From an uncultured Armatimonadota bacterium (GTDB lineage: Bacteria; Armatimonadota; Fimbriimonadia; Fimbriimonadales; Fimbriimonadaceae), in contig CAIYLG010000012.1 in the NCBI GenBank assembly GCA_903927025.1, positions 121,610-185,609 on the forward strand: a stretch of 64,000 nt of DNA. The letters run 5' to 3'. Shown here one piece after another: positions 26,597 to 35,015 of this stretch. Within the stretch, counting starts at the first letter, position 1; every line of letters begins with the position of its first letter. The notes under the pieces are model-generated. The model made no database searches. It was not told the origin of the DNA and was given only the letters and a program-made list of their open reading frames with translations. The translations under genes were made by a program, and so were the position numbers.

Positions 26597-28651
26597 ATGA
26601 GTTACCAATCTATCTGGCTGGTCCTGCTGTTCCCAATCCTCGGCTTTCTCATTCAGTCGCTCGCAGGGACTCGAATTGAAAAGGCACTTGGACGCAAGGC
26701 TCTTGGTGCTATCGCCGTTTTTCCGATAGTTCTAAGCTTCATCGTTGGTTTGATGATCACGATTGGCATCAAGCCCGGCGAGCCCGCCCCAATGGTGACC
26801 CTAGGTGACTGGATCACGGCTGGCGGATTTAGGATTCCATTTGAGTTCATCGTCGACCCGCTGTCGATGACCATGGTTTTGATCATCACCGGCATCGGAG
26901 CGCTGATCCACCTCTACGCCACCGGCTACATGAGCGACGAGAAGGAGTACGCGCGCTTCTTTACCTACATGAACCTGTTCATCGCATCGATGTTGGTTCT
27001 GGTGCTGGGCGGCAACTTAGTTCTGCTCTATGTTGGATGGGAAGGCGTCGGAGTCTGCTCTTATCTGCTCATTGGCTTTTGGTATACGGATATCGCCAAT
27101 GCCAAGGCTGCCAACAAGGCGTTCATTGTCAACCGAATCGGAGACTGGGGTCTTAGCCTTGGACTCATGCTGATCGTGGCCCTCCTGGCGACTTCGCCGA
27201 TGCCGCGGGAAATGGTCGGCATGGACCACCGGTTCCTTAGCTACGATGTGATGCTTCCTTGGCTGGAAACGGTTCTTAAGGCACACCCTGCCATGGCAAC
27301 CGGCATCGCGCTGCTCCTCTTCGTAGGTGCGGCCGGAAAGTCAGCTCAGTTCCCGCTTTACCTATGGCTGCCAGATGCAATGGCAGGTCCCACCCCAGTT
27401 TCGGCCCTCATCCATGCTGCGACGATGGTTACTTCCGGTGTCGTTCTCCTGAATCGGATGCACATCGTGTTTGAATTCTCGCCGGTGGCCAGCGCTGTGA
27501 TTTGCGTCATAGGCGCGTTCACCGCACTGTTCGCGGCGCTGATCGCCTTCGGTCAGTCCGACATCAAGAAGGTCTTGGCCTACTCCACGGTTTCGCAGTT
27601 GGGCTTCATGTTCATCGCGTGCGGATCAGGAGCGTATTGGGCGGGAATGTTTCACGTCACCACTCACGCGTTTTTCAAGGCGCTTTTGTTCCTTGGCGCT
27701 GGCGCGGTGATTCACGCGATGGCCCACAACCAGGACATGCGCAATTACGGAAACCTGCGCAAGTACCTGCCGATCACGTTTTGGACGATGATTCTCGGAA
27801 CCCTGGCGATCTGTGCGGTCGGTATCCCGGGAGTATTTGGGTTTGCCGGATTCTATAGCAAGGAAGCGATCTTGGGCGGAGCATTAGCGAATACCCATGC
27901 TCAAATCGGTGGCGTCCAGCTTGGACAAATTGCCGGTTGGGTTGGCCTCGGAGTTGCGGCTCTCACATCAATCTACATGACGCGCCTAACCTGCCTTACC
28001 TTCCTAGGAAAGGAAGAGCGGTGGCGCTCCATCCCGGCTCAACATCACGATGAGGATCATGGCGACGCTCACCACGAACTGGATGAGAACCACACTCCCC
28101 ACGAAGTTCCACCCAGTATGTGGATCCCACTTGTGGTGCTGGCCGTGCTTTCGGTTGGTGGCGGATTCATGCTCTCTAAGGGCGATGCCTTTGAGAAGTG
28201 GTTATATCCAACCGACCTGTCGGTTCTCGGACACGTTTCCACCGAGCCTTCCAATATTCCTCTCGCGCTGTATTCGACGATCGCGGCAGTCGGTGGAATC
28301 TTGCTTGGCTTAGCCTTCTATCTGAAGGGACTGCCCAAGAACCAAGGATTCGACGAGTCCAAGTGGAGCCCACTTCGACGCGCTGAGAGAGATCAGTTTG
28401 GATTTGACAAAGCGGCAACAGTTGCGGCAGTTGAAGGTGGCGGTGATATCGCGAGGGGCCTATGGCTCTGGGTCGATAACGGCCTCATCAACGGGATCGT
28501 TGAGGGACTTGGCTCCCTGTCGGCAGGCATTGGCGGGCTGTTGCGGCGCTGGCAATCTGGCACGATACGGCTTTACGCGCTCATGATGCTTTCAGGACTC
28601 GTCGGACTCATCTGGTTCTTTGCCACAGTCGTTGCTAAGGGAGGTCGCTGA
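26597..28651 (+). CDS. nuoL: NADH-quinone oxidoreductase subunit L
   Basis: 684 residues, antiporter-like subunit with about 16 membrane helices. Diagnostic segments: 'ITGIGALIHLYATGYM', 'YVGWEGVGVCSYLLIGFWY' (TM5 Glu), 'LLLFVGAAGKSAQFPLYLWL' (Lys of TM7), 'GPTPVSALIHAATMVTSGV', 'SDIKKVLAYSTVSQLGFMF' and 'THAFFKALLFLGAGAVIHAM'. A His/Glu-rich insertion ('HHDEDHGDAHHELDENHTPH') lies in a loop after TM12-13 and is a local oddity that could bind metal. The C-terminus contains the long lateral helix and final anchor. The stop and the nuoM start overlap as TGATG. Confidence 0.96.
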   Translation: MSYQSIWLVLLFPILGFLIQSLAGTRIEKALGRKALGAIAVFPIVLSFIVGLMITIGIKPGEPAPMVTLGDWITAGGFRIPFEFIVDPLSMTMVLIITGIGALIHLYATGYMSDEKEYARFFTYMNLFIASMLVLVLGGNLVLLYVGWEGVGVCSYLLIGFWYTDIANAKAANKAFIVNRIGDWGLSLGLMLIVALLATSPMPREMVGMDHRFLSYDVMLPWLETVLKAHPAMATGIALLLFVGAAGKSAQFPLYLWLPDAMAGPTPVSALIHAATMVTSGVVLLNRMHIVFEFSPVASAVICVIGAFTALFAALIAFGQSDIKKVLAYSTVSQLGFMFIACGSGAYWAGMFHVTTHAFFKALLFLGAGAVIHAMAHNQDMRNYGNLRKYLPITFWTMILGTLAICAVGIPGVFGFAGFYSKEAILGGALANTHAQIGGVQLGQIAGWVGLGVAALTSIYMTRLTCLTFLGKEERWRSIPAQHHDEDHGDAHHELDENHTPHEVPPSMWIPLVVLAVLSVGGGFMLSKGDAFEKWLYPTDLSVLGHVSTEPSNIPLALYSTIAAVGGILLGLAFYLKGLPKNQGFDESKWSPLRRAERDQFGFDKAATVAAVEGGGDIARGLWLWVDNGLINGIVEGLGSLSAGIGGLLRRWQSGTIRLYALMMLSGLVGLIWFFATVVAKGGR

Positions 28652-30264
28652 TGCATCTGCTCTCAATTCTCACCTTCCTTCCCATCCTCGGCGTCATCGC
28701 CGTCCTGCTTCTGCCGGAAGCAAAGAAGAATTCGATCCGCCAGGCCGCGATGCTGACCTCGGGGATCACCTTCGCCGTCAGCGTCCTTCTGCTGACCAAG
28801 TTTGATTCGCAAACGTTTGGCTTCCAGTTCGCAGAGAACTCTGAGTGGATCACCCAACTCGGAATTGGATACCGACTTGGATTGGATGGTATTTCGATTT
28901 GGCTGGTGTTGCTCACTACATTTTTGAGCTTCGTTGCGATTGCGGCAAGCACCAAGATTGATAAGCGAGTGCGGGCCTTCATGGCCTGTCTGCTGATCTT
29001 GGAATCGGCGATGTTGGGATCTTTCCTTTCGACCGACATCGTGTTGTTCTTCACGTTCTTCGAACTCACGTTGATCCCAATGTGGCTTCTGATCAACATT
29101 TGGGGTGGAGAAAAGCGAGCACACGCTGCCAACAAATTCCTGATCTACACGTTTGCTGGATCCATCTTCCTGCTCGTCGGAATTATCTTCCTTGGCTATA
29201 TGCAGTTCAAGGCTACGGGAACCCTGAGCTTTGACATCGTCAAGATACAAGCGCAGGTCGCGCAGGGCAAGCTCTGGGCGGGCTTCCTTGGCATTGAGCC
29301 GATCGTGTTCTGGGCCTTTGCTCTTGCATTTCTGGTTAAGTCGCCGTGCTTCCCATTCCACACTTGGATTCCAGACACCTACGCAGAGTCGCCCGTTGCT
29401 GGCGTGATTCTCTCGAGCGTGATGGTGAAGATGGGCACCTTCGGGTTCCTTCGATTCTGCCTTCCGCTCTTCCCGGATGCGGTCAAAACCCAGATTCCGA
29501 TACTGGCGGCGTTCGCAGTGATTGGAATCGTGTATGGCGCTGCGGTGGCCGCAGTCCAGCCAGACATGAGACGGCTGATGGCGTACTCATCGCTCTCACA
29601 CATGGGATTCGTGCTTCTGGGAATCTTCTCGCTGACGAAGATTGGTGTGATGGGTGGTGCACTCCAGCAGCTGAGCCATGGCATAAGCGCCACGATCCTG
29701 TTCCTGCTCATCGGTTACCTCGCAGAGCGCCGTGGATCCACCAAGTTGGAAGATTTTGGCGGGCTCAAAGCTCGGACGCCAATCTTCGCTGCGGTCTTCC
29801 TAATTGGAATGCTGTCCAGCGTTGGGCTCCCAGGGACAAACGGGTTTGTTGGCGAATTCCTTGCCCTCGTTGGTGCGTTCCAGGCCGGCTACAAAGGCTT
29901 CTTTAGTCTAGGGTTAGTTGTGGTGGCGGGATTTGGAGTCGTGCTTGCCGCCGTCTACCTTCTGTACATGTTCCAGAAGGTGTTCTACGGTCAGATCACC
30001 AGCGAAGAGAACCGGAATCTGCCCGACCTCAAACGGTCTGAACTGGCACTTGTGGGACTATTGATCCTCTTCATCTTCTGGGGAGGTCTGTTGCCCAATA
30101 CGTTCCTTAAGCCGATGGAGGTCAGCGTGGACAATACGATTCTGATGGCCAGCCAGCGACCAGGTCATCGACCCCAGTGGGCCGAGGCCGCGGCTGCTGA
30201 CAAATTGGACGAGGCGCGAAACGAAACCCCAACTCATATCAAAGGTTTGGAGGCTAGCCGTTGA
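28651..30264 (+). CDS. nuoM: NADH-quinone oxidoreductase subunit M
   Basis: 537 residues, second antiporter-like subunit. Conserved parts: 'LGIGYRLGLDGISIWLVLLT', 'TFFELTLIPMWLLINIWGG' (TM5 Glu), 'ALAFLVKSPCFPFHTWIPDT' (TM7-8), 'AESPVAGVILSSVMVKMGTF', 'DMRRLMAYSSLSHMGFVLLG' and 'GLPGTNGFVGEFLALVGAF'. It pumps protons through the membrane arm of complex I. The stop overlaps the TTG start of a URO-D-like gene, inserted here between nuoM and nuoN. Confidence 0.96.
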   Translation: MHLLSILTFLPILGVIAVLLLPEAKKNSIRQAAMLTSGITFAVSVLLLTKFDSQTFGFQFAENSEWITQLGIGYRLGLDGISIWLVLLTTFLSFVAIAASTKIDKRVRAFMACLLILESAMLGSFLSTDIVLFFTFFELTLIPMWLLINIWGGEKRAHAANKFLIYTFAGSIFLLVGIIFLGYMQFKATGTLSFDIVKIQAQVAQGKLWAGFLGIEPIVFWAFALAFLVKSPCFPFHTWIPDTYAESPVAGVILSSVMVKMGTFGFLRFCLPLFPDAVKTQIPILAAFAVIGIVYGAAVAAVQPDMRRLMAYSSLSHMGFVLLGIFSLTKIGVMGGALQQLSHGISATILFLLIGYLAERRGSTKLEDFGGLKARTPIFAAVFLIGMLSSVGLPGTNGFVGEFLALVGAFQAGYKGFFSLGLVVVAGFGVVLAAVYLLYMFQKVFYGQITSEENRNLPDLKRSELALVGLLILFIFWGGLLPNTFLKPMEVSVDNTILMASQRPGHRPQWAEAAAADKLDEARNETPTHIKGLEASR

Positions 30265-30914
30265 CGAGTCGTGAGCGGCTGGTGGCTGCATCTCGTGGCG
30301 CAGAAGTGGATCGCCAGCCGAGCCTTGCGTGGCTCAACGGGGCAGATGGCGTTGACGCGACTGTAGTCGCGGGTAAGTCCAATATTGAACGTGGGGCCGA
30401 CTCCTCCGTCGTGCTGGCCGAAGTCTCCAATCCATTTGGATTGGCACTAGAAAAGGGAATTGACCTAAATAAGGCGCTTCGAGACAACCCTGCTATCGGC
30501 AACGAAGTCCTCGACAATCTCGTCGAGGAAGTCCGCGGAACCATTGCAGCGCGCTTGGAAAGCGGAGCTGATGGGATTTTTTACCGACTGCACGGCGCCA
30601 ATCCTCAGCATTGCTCACCGATGCAGTACGGTGGCTACTACCTGGAGCGGGACCGAGAGCTACTTGAGGAAGTTTCCGAAGCAACTCTCAATGTTCTGTT
30701 CGTAGCCGGCGAGCAGGATCTTTATATCGACTTCGTCAGTGATCTGCCAGCCCAGCTTTTTGCCTGGGACAGCGATCTCACCAAGATCAGCGCGGCGGAC
30801 GTACGATCGGCTCGAAAAGGGGCTGTCGCGTCGGCTGACCCAACCAGCGACGTTCTGCTGAAGATCGGCCGCAAGAATTATCTCTCGAATCTGGAGCAAC
30901 CCAACCTTGGATAA
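30261..30914 (+). CDS. Short uroporphyrinogen decarboxylase (URO-D) superfamily-like protein
   Basis: 217 residues starting at TTG 30261, with GGAGG 7 bases upstream and overlapping the nuoM stop. The opening 'MTSRERLVAASRGAEVDRQP' matches the URO-D/HemE and MtaA/CmuA pattern 'RERllaal.ge.vDR.P'. Later 'GADGIFYRLHGAN', 'YYLERDRELLEEVSEATLNV' and 'DFVSDLPAQLFAWDS' follow the superfamily order. The protein is about 120-150 residues shorter than HemE and stops before the last barrel strands, so it may be inactive or a specialised fragment. It overlaps nuoN by 8 bases, so it is co-translated within the complex I operon. Role unknown; an assembly or cofactor-related function is only a guess. Confidence 0.8.
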   Translation: MTSRERLVAASRGAEVDRQPSLAWLNGADGVDATVVAGKSNIERGADSSVVLAEVSNPFGLALEKGIDLNKALRDNPAIGNEVLDNLVEEVRGTIAARLESGADGIFYRLHGANPQHCSPMQYGGYYLERDRELLEEVSEATLNVLFVAGEQDLYIDFVSDLPAQLFAWDSDLTKISAADVRSARKGAVASADPTSDVLLKIGRKNYLSNLEQPNLG

Positions 30915-32370
30915 GGCCTTCCACTTTGCAGTTCCATCGCTCGACTGGACGGCTCTTTTGCCGGTGTCGATCGTTGCAATAACCGGCATCATCGCACTGA
31001 TCGTCGAGATGCTTCGGCCGAAGCACAACAACAATCTGATTGTTGGCGTGAGTGTAGTTGGCCTCGTTTTGGCGGCCGCATCGCTGATTTACGGCATGAC
31101 TCAGCCAACGTTTGCCACTGCGGCAGATATGGCTGTTCGGGACTCTTTTGGCACCACCATGCAACTCCTGCTGGTGATGGCGAGCGCTCTTACGGTTCTG
31201 TTTAGCGAGGCTTACCTTCGCGCCAAGCGGATTCCTTTTGGTGAGTTCTACCCGTTGCTGCTGTGGTCAACTGTGGGCGGCATGATCATGTCGTCTACGA
31301 CGAACCTGTTGGTCATCTTCCTTGGGTTAGAAATTCTCTCCATCTCCCTATACGTGATGGCGGGCATGAGCCGCCGAGAGGAGAAGTCGGAAGAGTCTGC
31401 GATCAAATACTTCCTTCTTGGTGCATTTGCCAGTGGCTTCCTGCTGTACGGCATCTCGTTTGTGTACGGCGCCACCGGCTCGCTTGACCTTAACTTTGTC
31501 TCCGCCATCTATCAGAGCCACGACCAAACGGCGCGAACGATGCTTGTGTTTGGGCTTGCCCTGATGCTGATTGGTCTTGGCTTTAAGACAAGCCTCGTAC
31601 CGTTCCATCAATGGACGCCAGACGTATATCAGGGTGCACCCACCAACGTTGCCGCATTTATGGCGGCCGGTGCCAAGATCGGAGCCTTCGCTGCGCTGTG
31701 GAGAGTTCTCGATGCTTTTGTGGATATGGGCGCCTATTGGATCCCAGCCCTTAGCGTCATCGCGACGATCACCATGTTCGTCGGCAACTTTGCCGCTGTG
31801 GTTCAAAAGGACGTCAAGCGAATTCTGGGATACAGCTCCATCGCCAACGCTGGATATATGATGGTGGCGATCCTAGCCTATGGCAAGGATCACCGACTTG
31901 GCCACGGCACGCTCACCTACTTCCTTCTGAGCTACACGCTGATGACGTTGGGCGCCTTTGCGGTTGTTTCTCTGCAGGCTCGAAACGGGCGAGAAAGCAC
32001 ACGACTTGAGGACCTCAACGGAATGTGGCGGCGGTCGCCGCTTTCAGCGGTTGCCCTGCTGATCTTCATGGCCTCGCTGATCGGTATTCCTCCCACCGCA
32101 GGCTTTGTAGGGAAATTCCTGATTTTCTTCGACGCCGCTAAAGCAGGGCTGATGCCACTGGCCATCGTGCTCGCCATTAATTCGATCATCAGCACTTATT
32201 ACTACCTGGCGATCGCCCGAGCCGCGTTTGTCACAGATTCTGAGCAGACCGAAGAGCTCTCGGTGAAGACGCCAAGTGGCGTCAGTGGCGTTTGTGCCGT
32301 GTGTGCGGTAGGCGTCTTTGCCGTCGTCCTTTTCTACTCGCCCCTGGTTTCGTTTATTACTCAGAAGTAA
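30907..32370 (+). CDS. nuoN: NADH-quinone oxidoreductase subunit N
   Basis: 487 residues from TTG 30907, overlapping the preceding gene by 8 bases. Third antiporter-like subunit: 'LLVIFLGLEILSISLYVMAG' (TM5 Glu), 'EESAIKYFLLGAFASGFLLY', 'LGFKTSLVPFHQWTPDVYQG' (TM7 Lys), 'APTNVAAFMAAGAKIGAFAA', 'DVKRILGYSSIANAGYMMVA' and 'PPTAGFVGKFLIFFDAAKAG'. About 14 membrane helices. It is the last gene of the complex I cluster in this window. The 235-base gap after it holds a hairpin repeat (32503-32561) and no obvious terminator. Confidence 0.96.
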   Translation: MDKAFHFAVPSLDWTALLPVSIVAITGIIALIVEMLRPKHNNNLIVGVSVVGLVLAAASLIYGMTQPTFATAADMAVRDSFGTTMQLLLVMASALTVLFSEAYLRAKRIPFGEFYPLLLWSTVGGMIMSSTTNLLVIFLGLEILSISLYVMAGMSRREEKSEESAIKYFLLGAFASGFLLYGISFVYGATGSLDLNFVSAIYQSHDQTARTMLVFGLALMLIGLGFKTSLVPFHQWTPDVYQGAPTNVAAFMAAGAKIGAFAALWRVLDAFVDMGAYWIPALSVIATITMFVGNFAAVVQKDVKRILGYSSIANAGYMMVAILAYGKDHRLGHGTLTYFLLSYTLMTLGAFAVVSLQARNGRESTRLEDLNGMWRRSPLSAVALLIFMASLIGIPPTAGFVGKFLIFFDAAKAGLMPLAIVLAINSIISTYYYLAIARAAFVTDSEQTEELSVKTPSGVSGVCAVCAVGVFAVVLFYSPLVSFITQK

Positions 32371-32502
32371 TTCCAACCAACCGTCCCCTTCTTTTCGCTC
32401 GCCGAGAGAAACGGCTAGGGAAGGAGAACCGGGCCGTTCAGGCACGGGGAGTGCAGGTTGGGGCCAAAGATTTAGTGGTAGGCAGCCAACGCAAGACGCG
32501 TT

Positions 32503-32561
32503 GGCTCTCCATCCCCGGCTCTTCCTTTCGTCGCATGTTTGCTGGCGAAAGGAAGAGAGCC
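32503..32561. repeat. Hairpin-forming dispersed repeat, copy A
   Basis: GGCTCTTCCTTTCG ... GCGAAAGGAAGAGAGCC forms a long imperfect stem, preceded by CTCTCCATCCCCGG. A related element with the same CTCTCCATCCCCGG lead and GAAAGGAAG arm lies at 61579-61639. Confidence 0.7.
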
Positions 32562-32605
32562 ATGTCAGTCTATTGATGAGGCTTTTAGCTTCATACTTTC
32601 AGCTG

Positions 32606-33448
32606 ATGTTTATCGGCGTCAGCATGTACAGTTACAACCAGTCCGTCCAGAAGGGGCTGCTTGATATTCCAGATTTCATTCACGAGGCCAAGAAGGCTGG
32701 TGCCGATGGCGTTGAGCTGCTGGAGTATTACTACAAAGATATCGATCGTGACCGCGATGCCGCGATGAAGGCGCTACAGGAAACTGGCCTCCCTTGCCCC
32801 ATCTTCTCCGTGGGCAACAACTTCGCCAAACGAGACCCCGCTGAGCGTGAGGTCCAACTGAGCCGCATCCGCTTTGGAGTCGATGAGGCTCTGAAGTTTG
32901 GCGCTGGTGTTGTTCGTGTCTTTGCCGGAGACGTAGCTGACGGGATTACGTATGACGAGGCCAGATCCTGGATCGTTGAGGGGCTGTCAGAGGGTTCAAA
33001 GTATGCCGCGAGTAAGGGAGTCAAGCTGGCCCTAGAAAACCATGGCACCCTTGCGGGGCGCGGCGACCAGGTGCGTGGAATTATCGACGACGTTCGTTCT
33101 CTGAGCGGAACCGATGTGTTGGGAGCCAATCCGGACACGGGAAACTTTCTGCTCGTCAACCAACCGAGCCATGAGGCGATTCGGCAGGTTGCCAGCCTTG
33201 CGAATATGGTGCACTTCAAGGACTTTGTGTTGGCGCCTCCCACTCATGAAGGGTGGGCATACACCGCTCTCAATGGTCAGAAGTTCCTGGGGACGGCGGT
33301 CGGAGAGGGCCAGGTGATGCTGGAGCGATGCATCACGGAGCTAAGGGACGCCGGATTCAACGGTTGGCTGAGCGTCGAATACGAAGGCATGGAAGATCCG
33401 ATCACAGCGGTCCCACGATCCATCGCTAGCGCTCGAAAGTATCTGTAA
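32606..33448 (+). CDS. Sugar phosphate isomerase/epimerase family protein (xylose isomerase-like TIM barrel)
   Basis: About 280 residues from ATG 32606. Upstream ATG 32576 is possible, and the frame is open back into nuoN, but only from 'MFIGVSMYSYNQ' does the sequence look like the family start. AP_endonuc_2/xylose isomerase-like barrel features: 'GADGVELLEYYY' (first metal Glu region), 'VKLALENHGTL' (Glu-Asn-His), 'LGANPDTGNFLL' (Asp), 'MVHFKDFVL' (His-x-Lys-Asp) and 'WLSVEYEGMEDP' (last Glu). These residues bind a divalent metal. Substrates in the family are sugars, inositol intermediates or 2-keto sugars; none can be chosen here. It is followed by a structured bidirectional terminator. 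Confidence 0.88.
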   Translation: MFIGVSMYSYNQSVQKGLLDIPDFIHEAKKAGADGVELLEYYYKDIDRDRDAAMKALQETGLPCPIFSVGNNFAKRDPAEREVQLSRIRFGVDEALKFGAGVVRVFAGDVADGITYDEARSWIVEGLSEGSKYAASKGVKLALENHGTLAGRGDQVRGIIDDVRSLSGTDVLGANPDTGNFLLVNQPSHEAIRQVASLANMVHFKDFVLAPPTHEGWAYTALNGQKFLGTAVGEGQVMLERCITELRDAGFNGWLSVEYEGMEDPITAVPRSIASARKYL

Positions 33449-33453
33449 ACACA

Positions 33454-33563
33454 AAAACCCCGAGTCCCTCTTCGCGGTCCAGCGCCAGGAGAATAGTTGG
33501 CCCCAGGGAAGGCTCAACTCAGCTCTTCGTTGGGCTGAACCGCGAACAAGGTCTCGGGGTTTT
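33454..33563. terminator. Large nested hairpin, probable bidirectional terminator
   Basis: Nested arms: AAAACCCCGAG (33454-33464) with CTCGGGGTTTT (33553-33563), inside them TTCGCGGT (33471-33478) with ACCGCGAA (33539-33546), then AGC with GCT. About 55 bases of apical sequence remain (CGCCAGGAG ... TTCGTTGG). T-runs flank both ends, so it can stop transcription from the sugar isomerase gene (+) and from the membrane-protein gene (-). The loop is larger than needed for a terminator, so a structured RNA is possible. Confidence 0.65.
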
Positions 33564-33611
33564 GGCCCCGTACCCCAAGACTCCATGTAAGGCTGGAGCC
33601 CTGGGATGAGG

Positions 33612-33992
33612 TTAGTGTCGGGGAAGGTGCAGGGTGAGTCTTCCGCTGCCCTTGCTTTGGGTAGAAATCTTTGCGGCGGCCTTGTCTGCGGCTACCAGTT
33701 CAGGATCGTCCATGCAGTGTGCGATGGCTCCAAAGACATAGCCTAGAGATCCACCGACAACGCTACCGAGGGCCATCATGCCAACGACTGGCCAGATGAA
33801 GCACGAGAGGCCGTATTGGTAGAATGCGCCCGGTGCACGGTCGAATCCGATGAAGAGTCCCAATGGGACGAAAAGCGCTGTTGTGATTGCCATGCCGTAC
33901 AGGCTCGACATCAAAATGCTTGGGTTGTCATGTGGGGAATGCACATGCTTGTGGGGGACGTTTTGTCCGGTGAGAGAATCGGTTCTGTCCAT
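33612..33992 (-). CDS. Small membrane protein of unknown function
   Basis: 126 residues from ATG 33992, supported by AAAGGA 7-8 bases upstream; the frame continues 14 codons further without an equally good site. The N-terminal 30 residues are polar and His-rich ('HKHVHSPHDNP'). Two membrane helices follow ('MAITTALFVPLGLFIGF', 'FIWPVVGMMALGSVVGGSLG'), the second with a glycine-zipper pattern, and then a polar tail ending 'GSGRLTLHLPRH'. No family recognised. It stands alone between the bidirectional terminator and a 380-base intergenic stretch. Confidence 0.75.
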   Translation of the reverse strand: MDRTDSLTGQNVPHKHVHSPHDNPSILMSSLYGMAITTALFVPLGLFIGFDRAPGAFYQYGLSCFIWPVVGMMALGSVVGGSLGYVFGAIAHCMDDPELVAADKAAAKISTQSKGSGRLTLHLPRH

Positions 33993-34236
33993 GAGATTTT
34001 CCTTTAGAACCCGCGTGGCAGCGAGCTTCACCAAAATTGGTGTGTGGCTTGTTTGGCCTGGTTGAAGTATCGACTCAAAGAGGGAAATTCACCAGTCGGA
34101 ACTTTCTTGTCATCCAAAGGGAGGACAGTCGATCAGAGTCTTTGAAATCGTTGACTGTGGCACCAGTCGTGAGATCTGGCGTTTTGGGGCAGACCGCAGC
34201 AGATGATTTTCTACGCGCCGAAGGCTGATCCAAAAG

Positions 34237-34277
34237 AAAAAAGGGCACTCCATCGAATGAGGGAGTGCCAAGGTTTT
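34237..34277 (-). terminator. Terminator of the anti-sigma-like gene pair
   Basis: On the minus strand GGCACTCC ... GGAGTGCC (8 bp) is followed by CTTTTTTCTTTT. A weaker T-run (GGTTTTTGG) on the plus side makes it potentially bidirectional. Nothing else was recognised in the 33993-34370 gap. Confidence 0.8.
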
Positions 34278-34370
34278 TGGAGGAGCCACTAACAAATTGA
34301 TTATAGGAAACGATGCCTAGTTGCAAAAGACGCTATTTACGGGTACGGCATTCTGAGTCACTGGAACTCA

Positions 34371-35015
34371 TTACAAATACGTTTCAACCTGATGGGCAAG
34401 GCTGAGAATATCCTGCTCGCTCGCCTGGGCGGCAATAGCGTGGTAAACCGCGGATCGGTCATGCCAGGCAACGACGGACACTGGTCCGCTGGAGGCGAGA
34501 TACATCGGAGTTTCACCGGGGTCTTCTTCCTTCATGTCCTTCAGTAAAGACGGCTGATCGTTAAATGAGTAGAACAGCACCTTCGATTGCCCGTACTGAA
34601 ACTGAACGACTGCGCATGGTTGACCACAGAAGCTCGCCTGTCCAATGGCGAGGGCTTCAGCACCCATCGGGGAAAGGTTGGGCACAGCGAAGTCAAACCC
34701 TATGTTGCTTGAGACAAGATGAATGTCCTTGGGCTCAACACCCTGCAGGAGTGTCTCAGACGCTGGTCTGATAATCATGTTGTCCACAGACTTGCGATCG
34801 GGAACGACGATGGCAAACCAGATCACAGCGCAAATGAGGATGGCAAGGACTTTGAGCCCCGTTCCAAACCACCACTGAAGGTTTCTTCCCGGTTGCACCT
34901 GATCGTCGACGCTGCTGAACTGAGATTCAAGTTCGAATAGTTCAGAAAGAGTCAAATTCATGTAGGGCGAATCGATACTTCGCTTTTTCTCGTCTCGTAA
35001 TTGGGAGTGGTACAT
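34371..35015 (-). CDS. Anti-sigma-factor-like membrane protein, paralogue 2
   Basis: 214 residues. Cytoplasmic N-terminus of ~50 residues without a zinc-finger, one membrane helix ('GLKVLAILICAVIWFAIVV'), then an extracytoplasmic domain. The C-terminal part matches the pattern of transmembrane anti-sigma factor sensor domains: 'GQASFCGQPCAVVQFQYGQS', 'VLFYSF', 'SGPVSVVAWHDRSAVYHAIA' and 'SEQDILSLAHQV' (usual form 'GrpaAvlvYr.g...slf.w...gy.l..W...g..Y.aVSd'). It is clearly paralogous to the gene upstream; the two overlap as TGATG and form an operon that ends at the terminator near 34250. No sigma factor gene is adjacent, so the anti-sigma role is inference. Confidence 0.82.
   Translation of the reverse strand: MYHSQLRDEKKRSIDSPYMNLTLSELFELESQFSSVDDQVQPGRNLQWWFGTGLKVLAILICAVIWFAIVVPDRKSVDNMIIRPASETLLQGVEPKDIHLVSSNIGFDFAVPNLSPMGAEALAIGQASFCGQPCAVVQFQYGQSKVLFYSFNDQPSLLKDMKEEDPGETPMYLASSGPVSVVAWHDRSAVYHAIAAQASEQDILSLAHQVETYL

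Noticed and set aside
32562..32576. Four-codon leader peptide (ATG TCA GTC TAT TGA) overlapping an ATG
   Set aside because: Too short to judge; the sugar isomerase homology begins further on at 32606, so no leader function can be supported.
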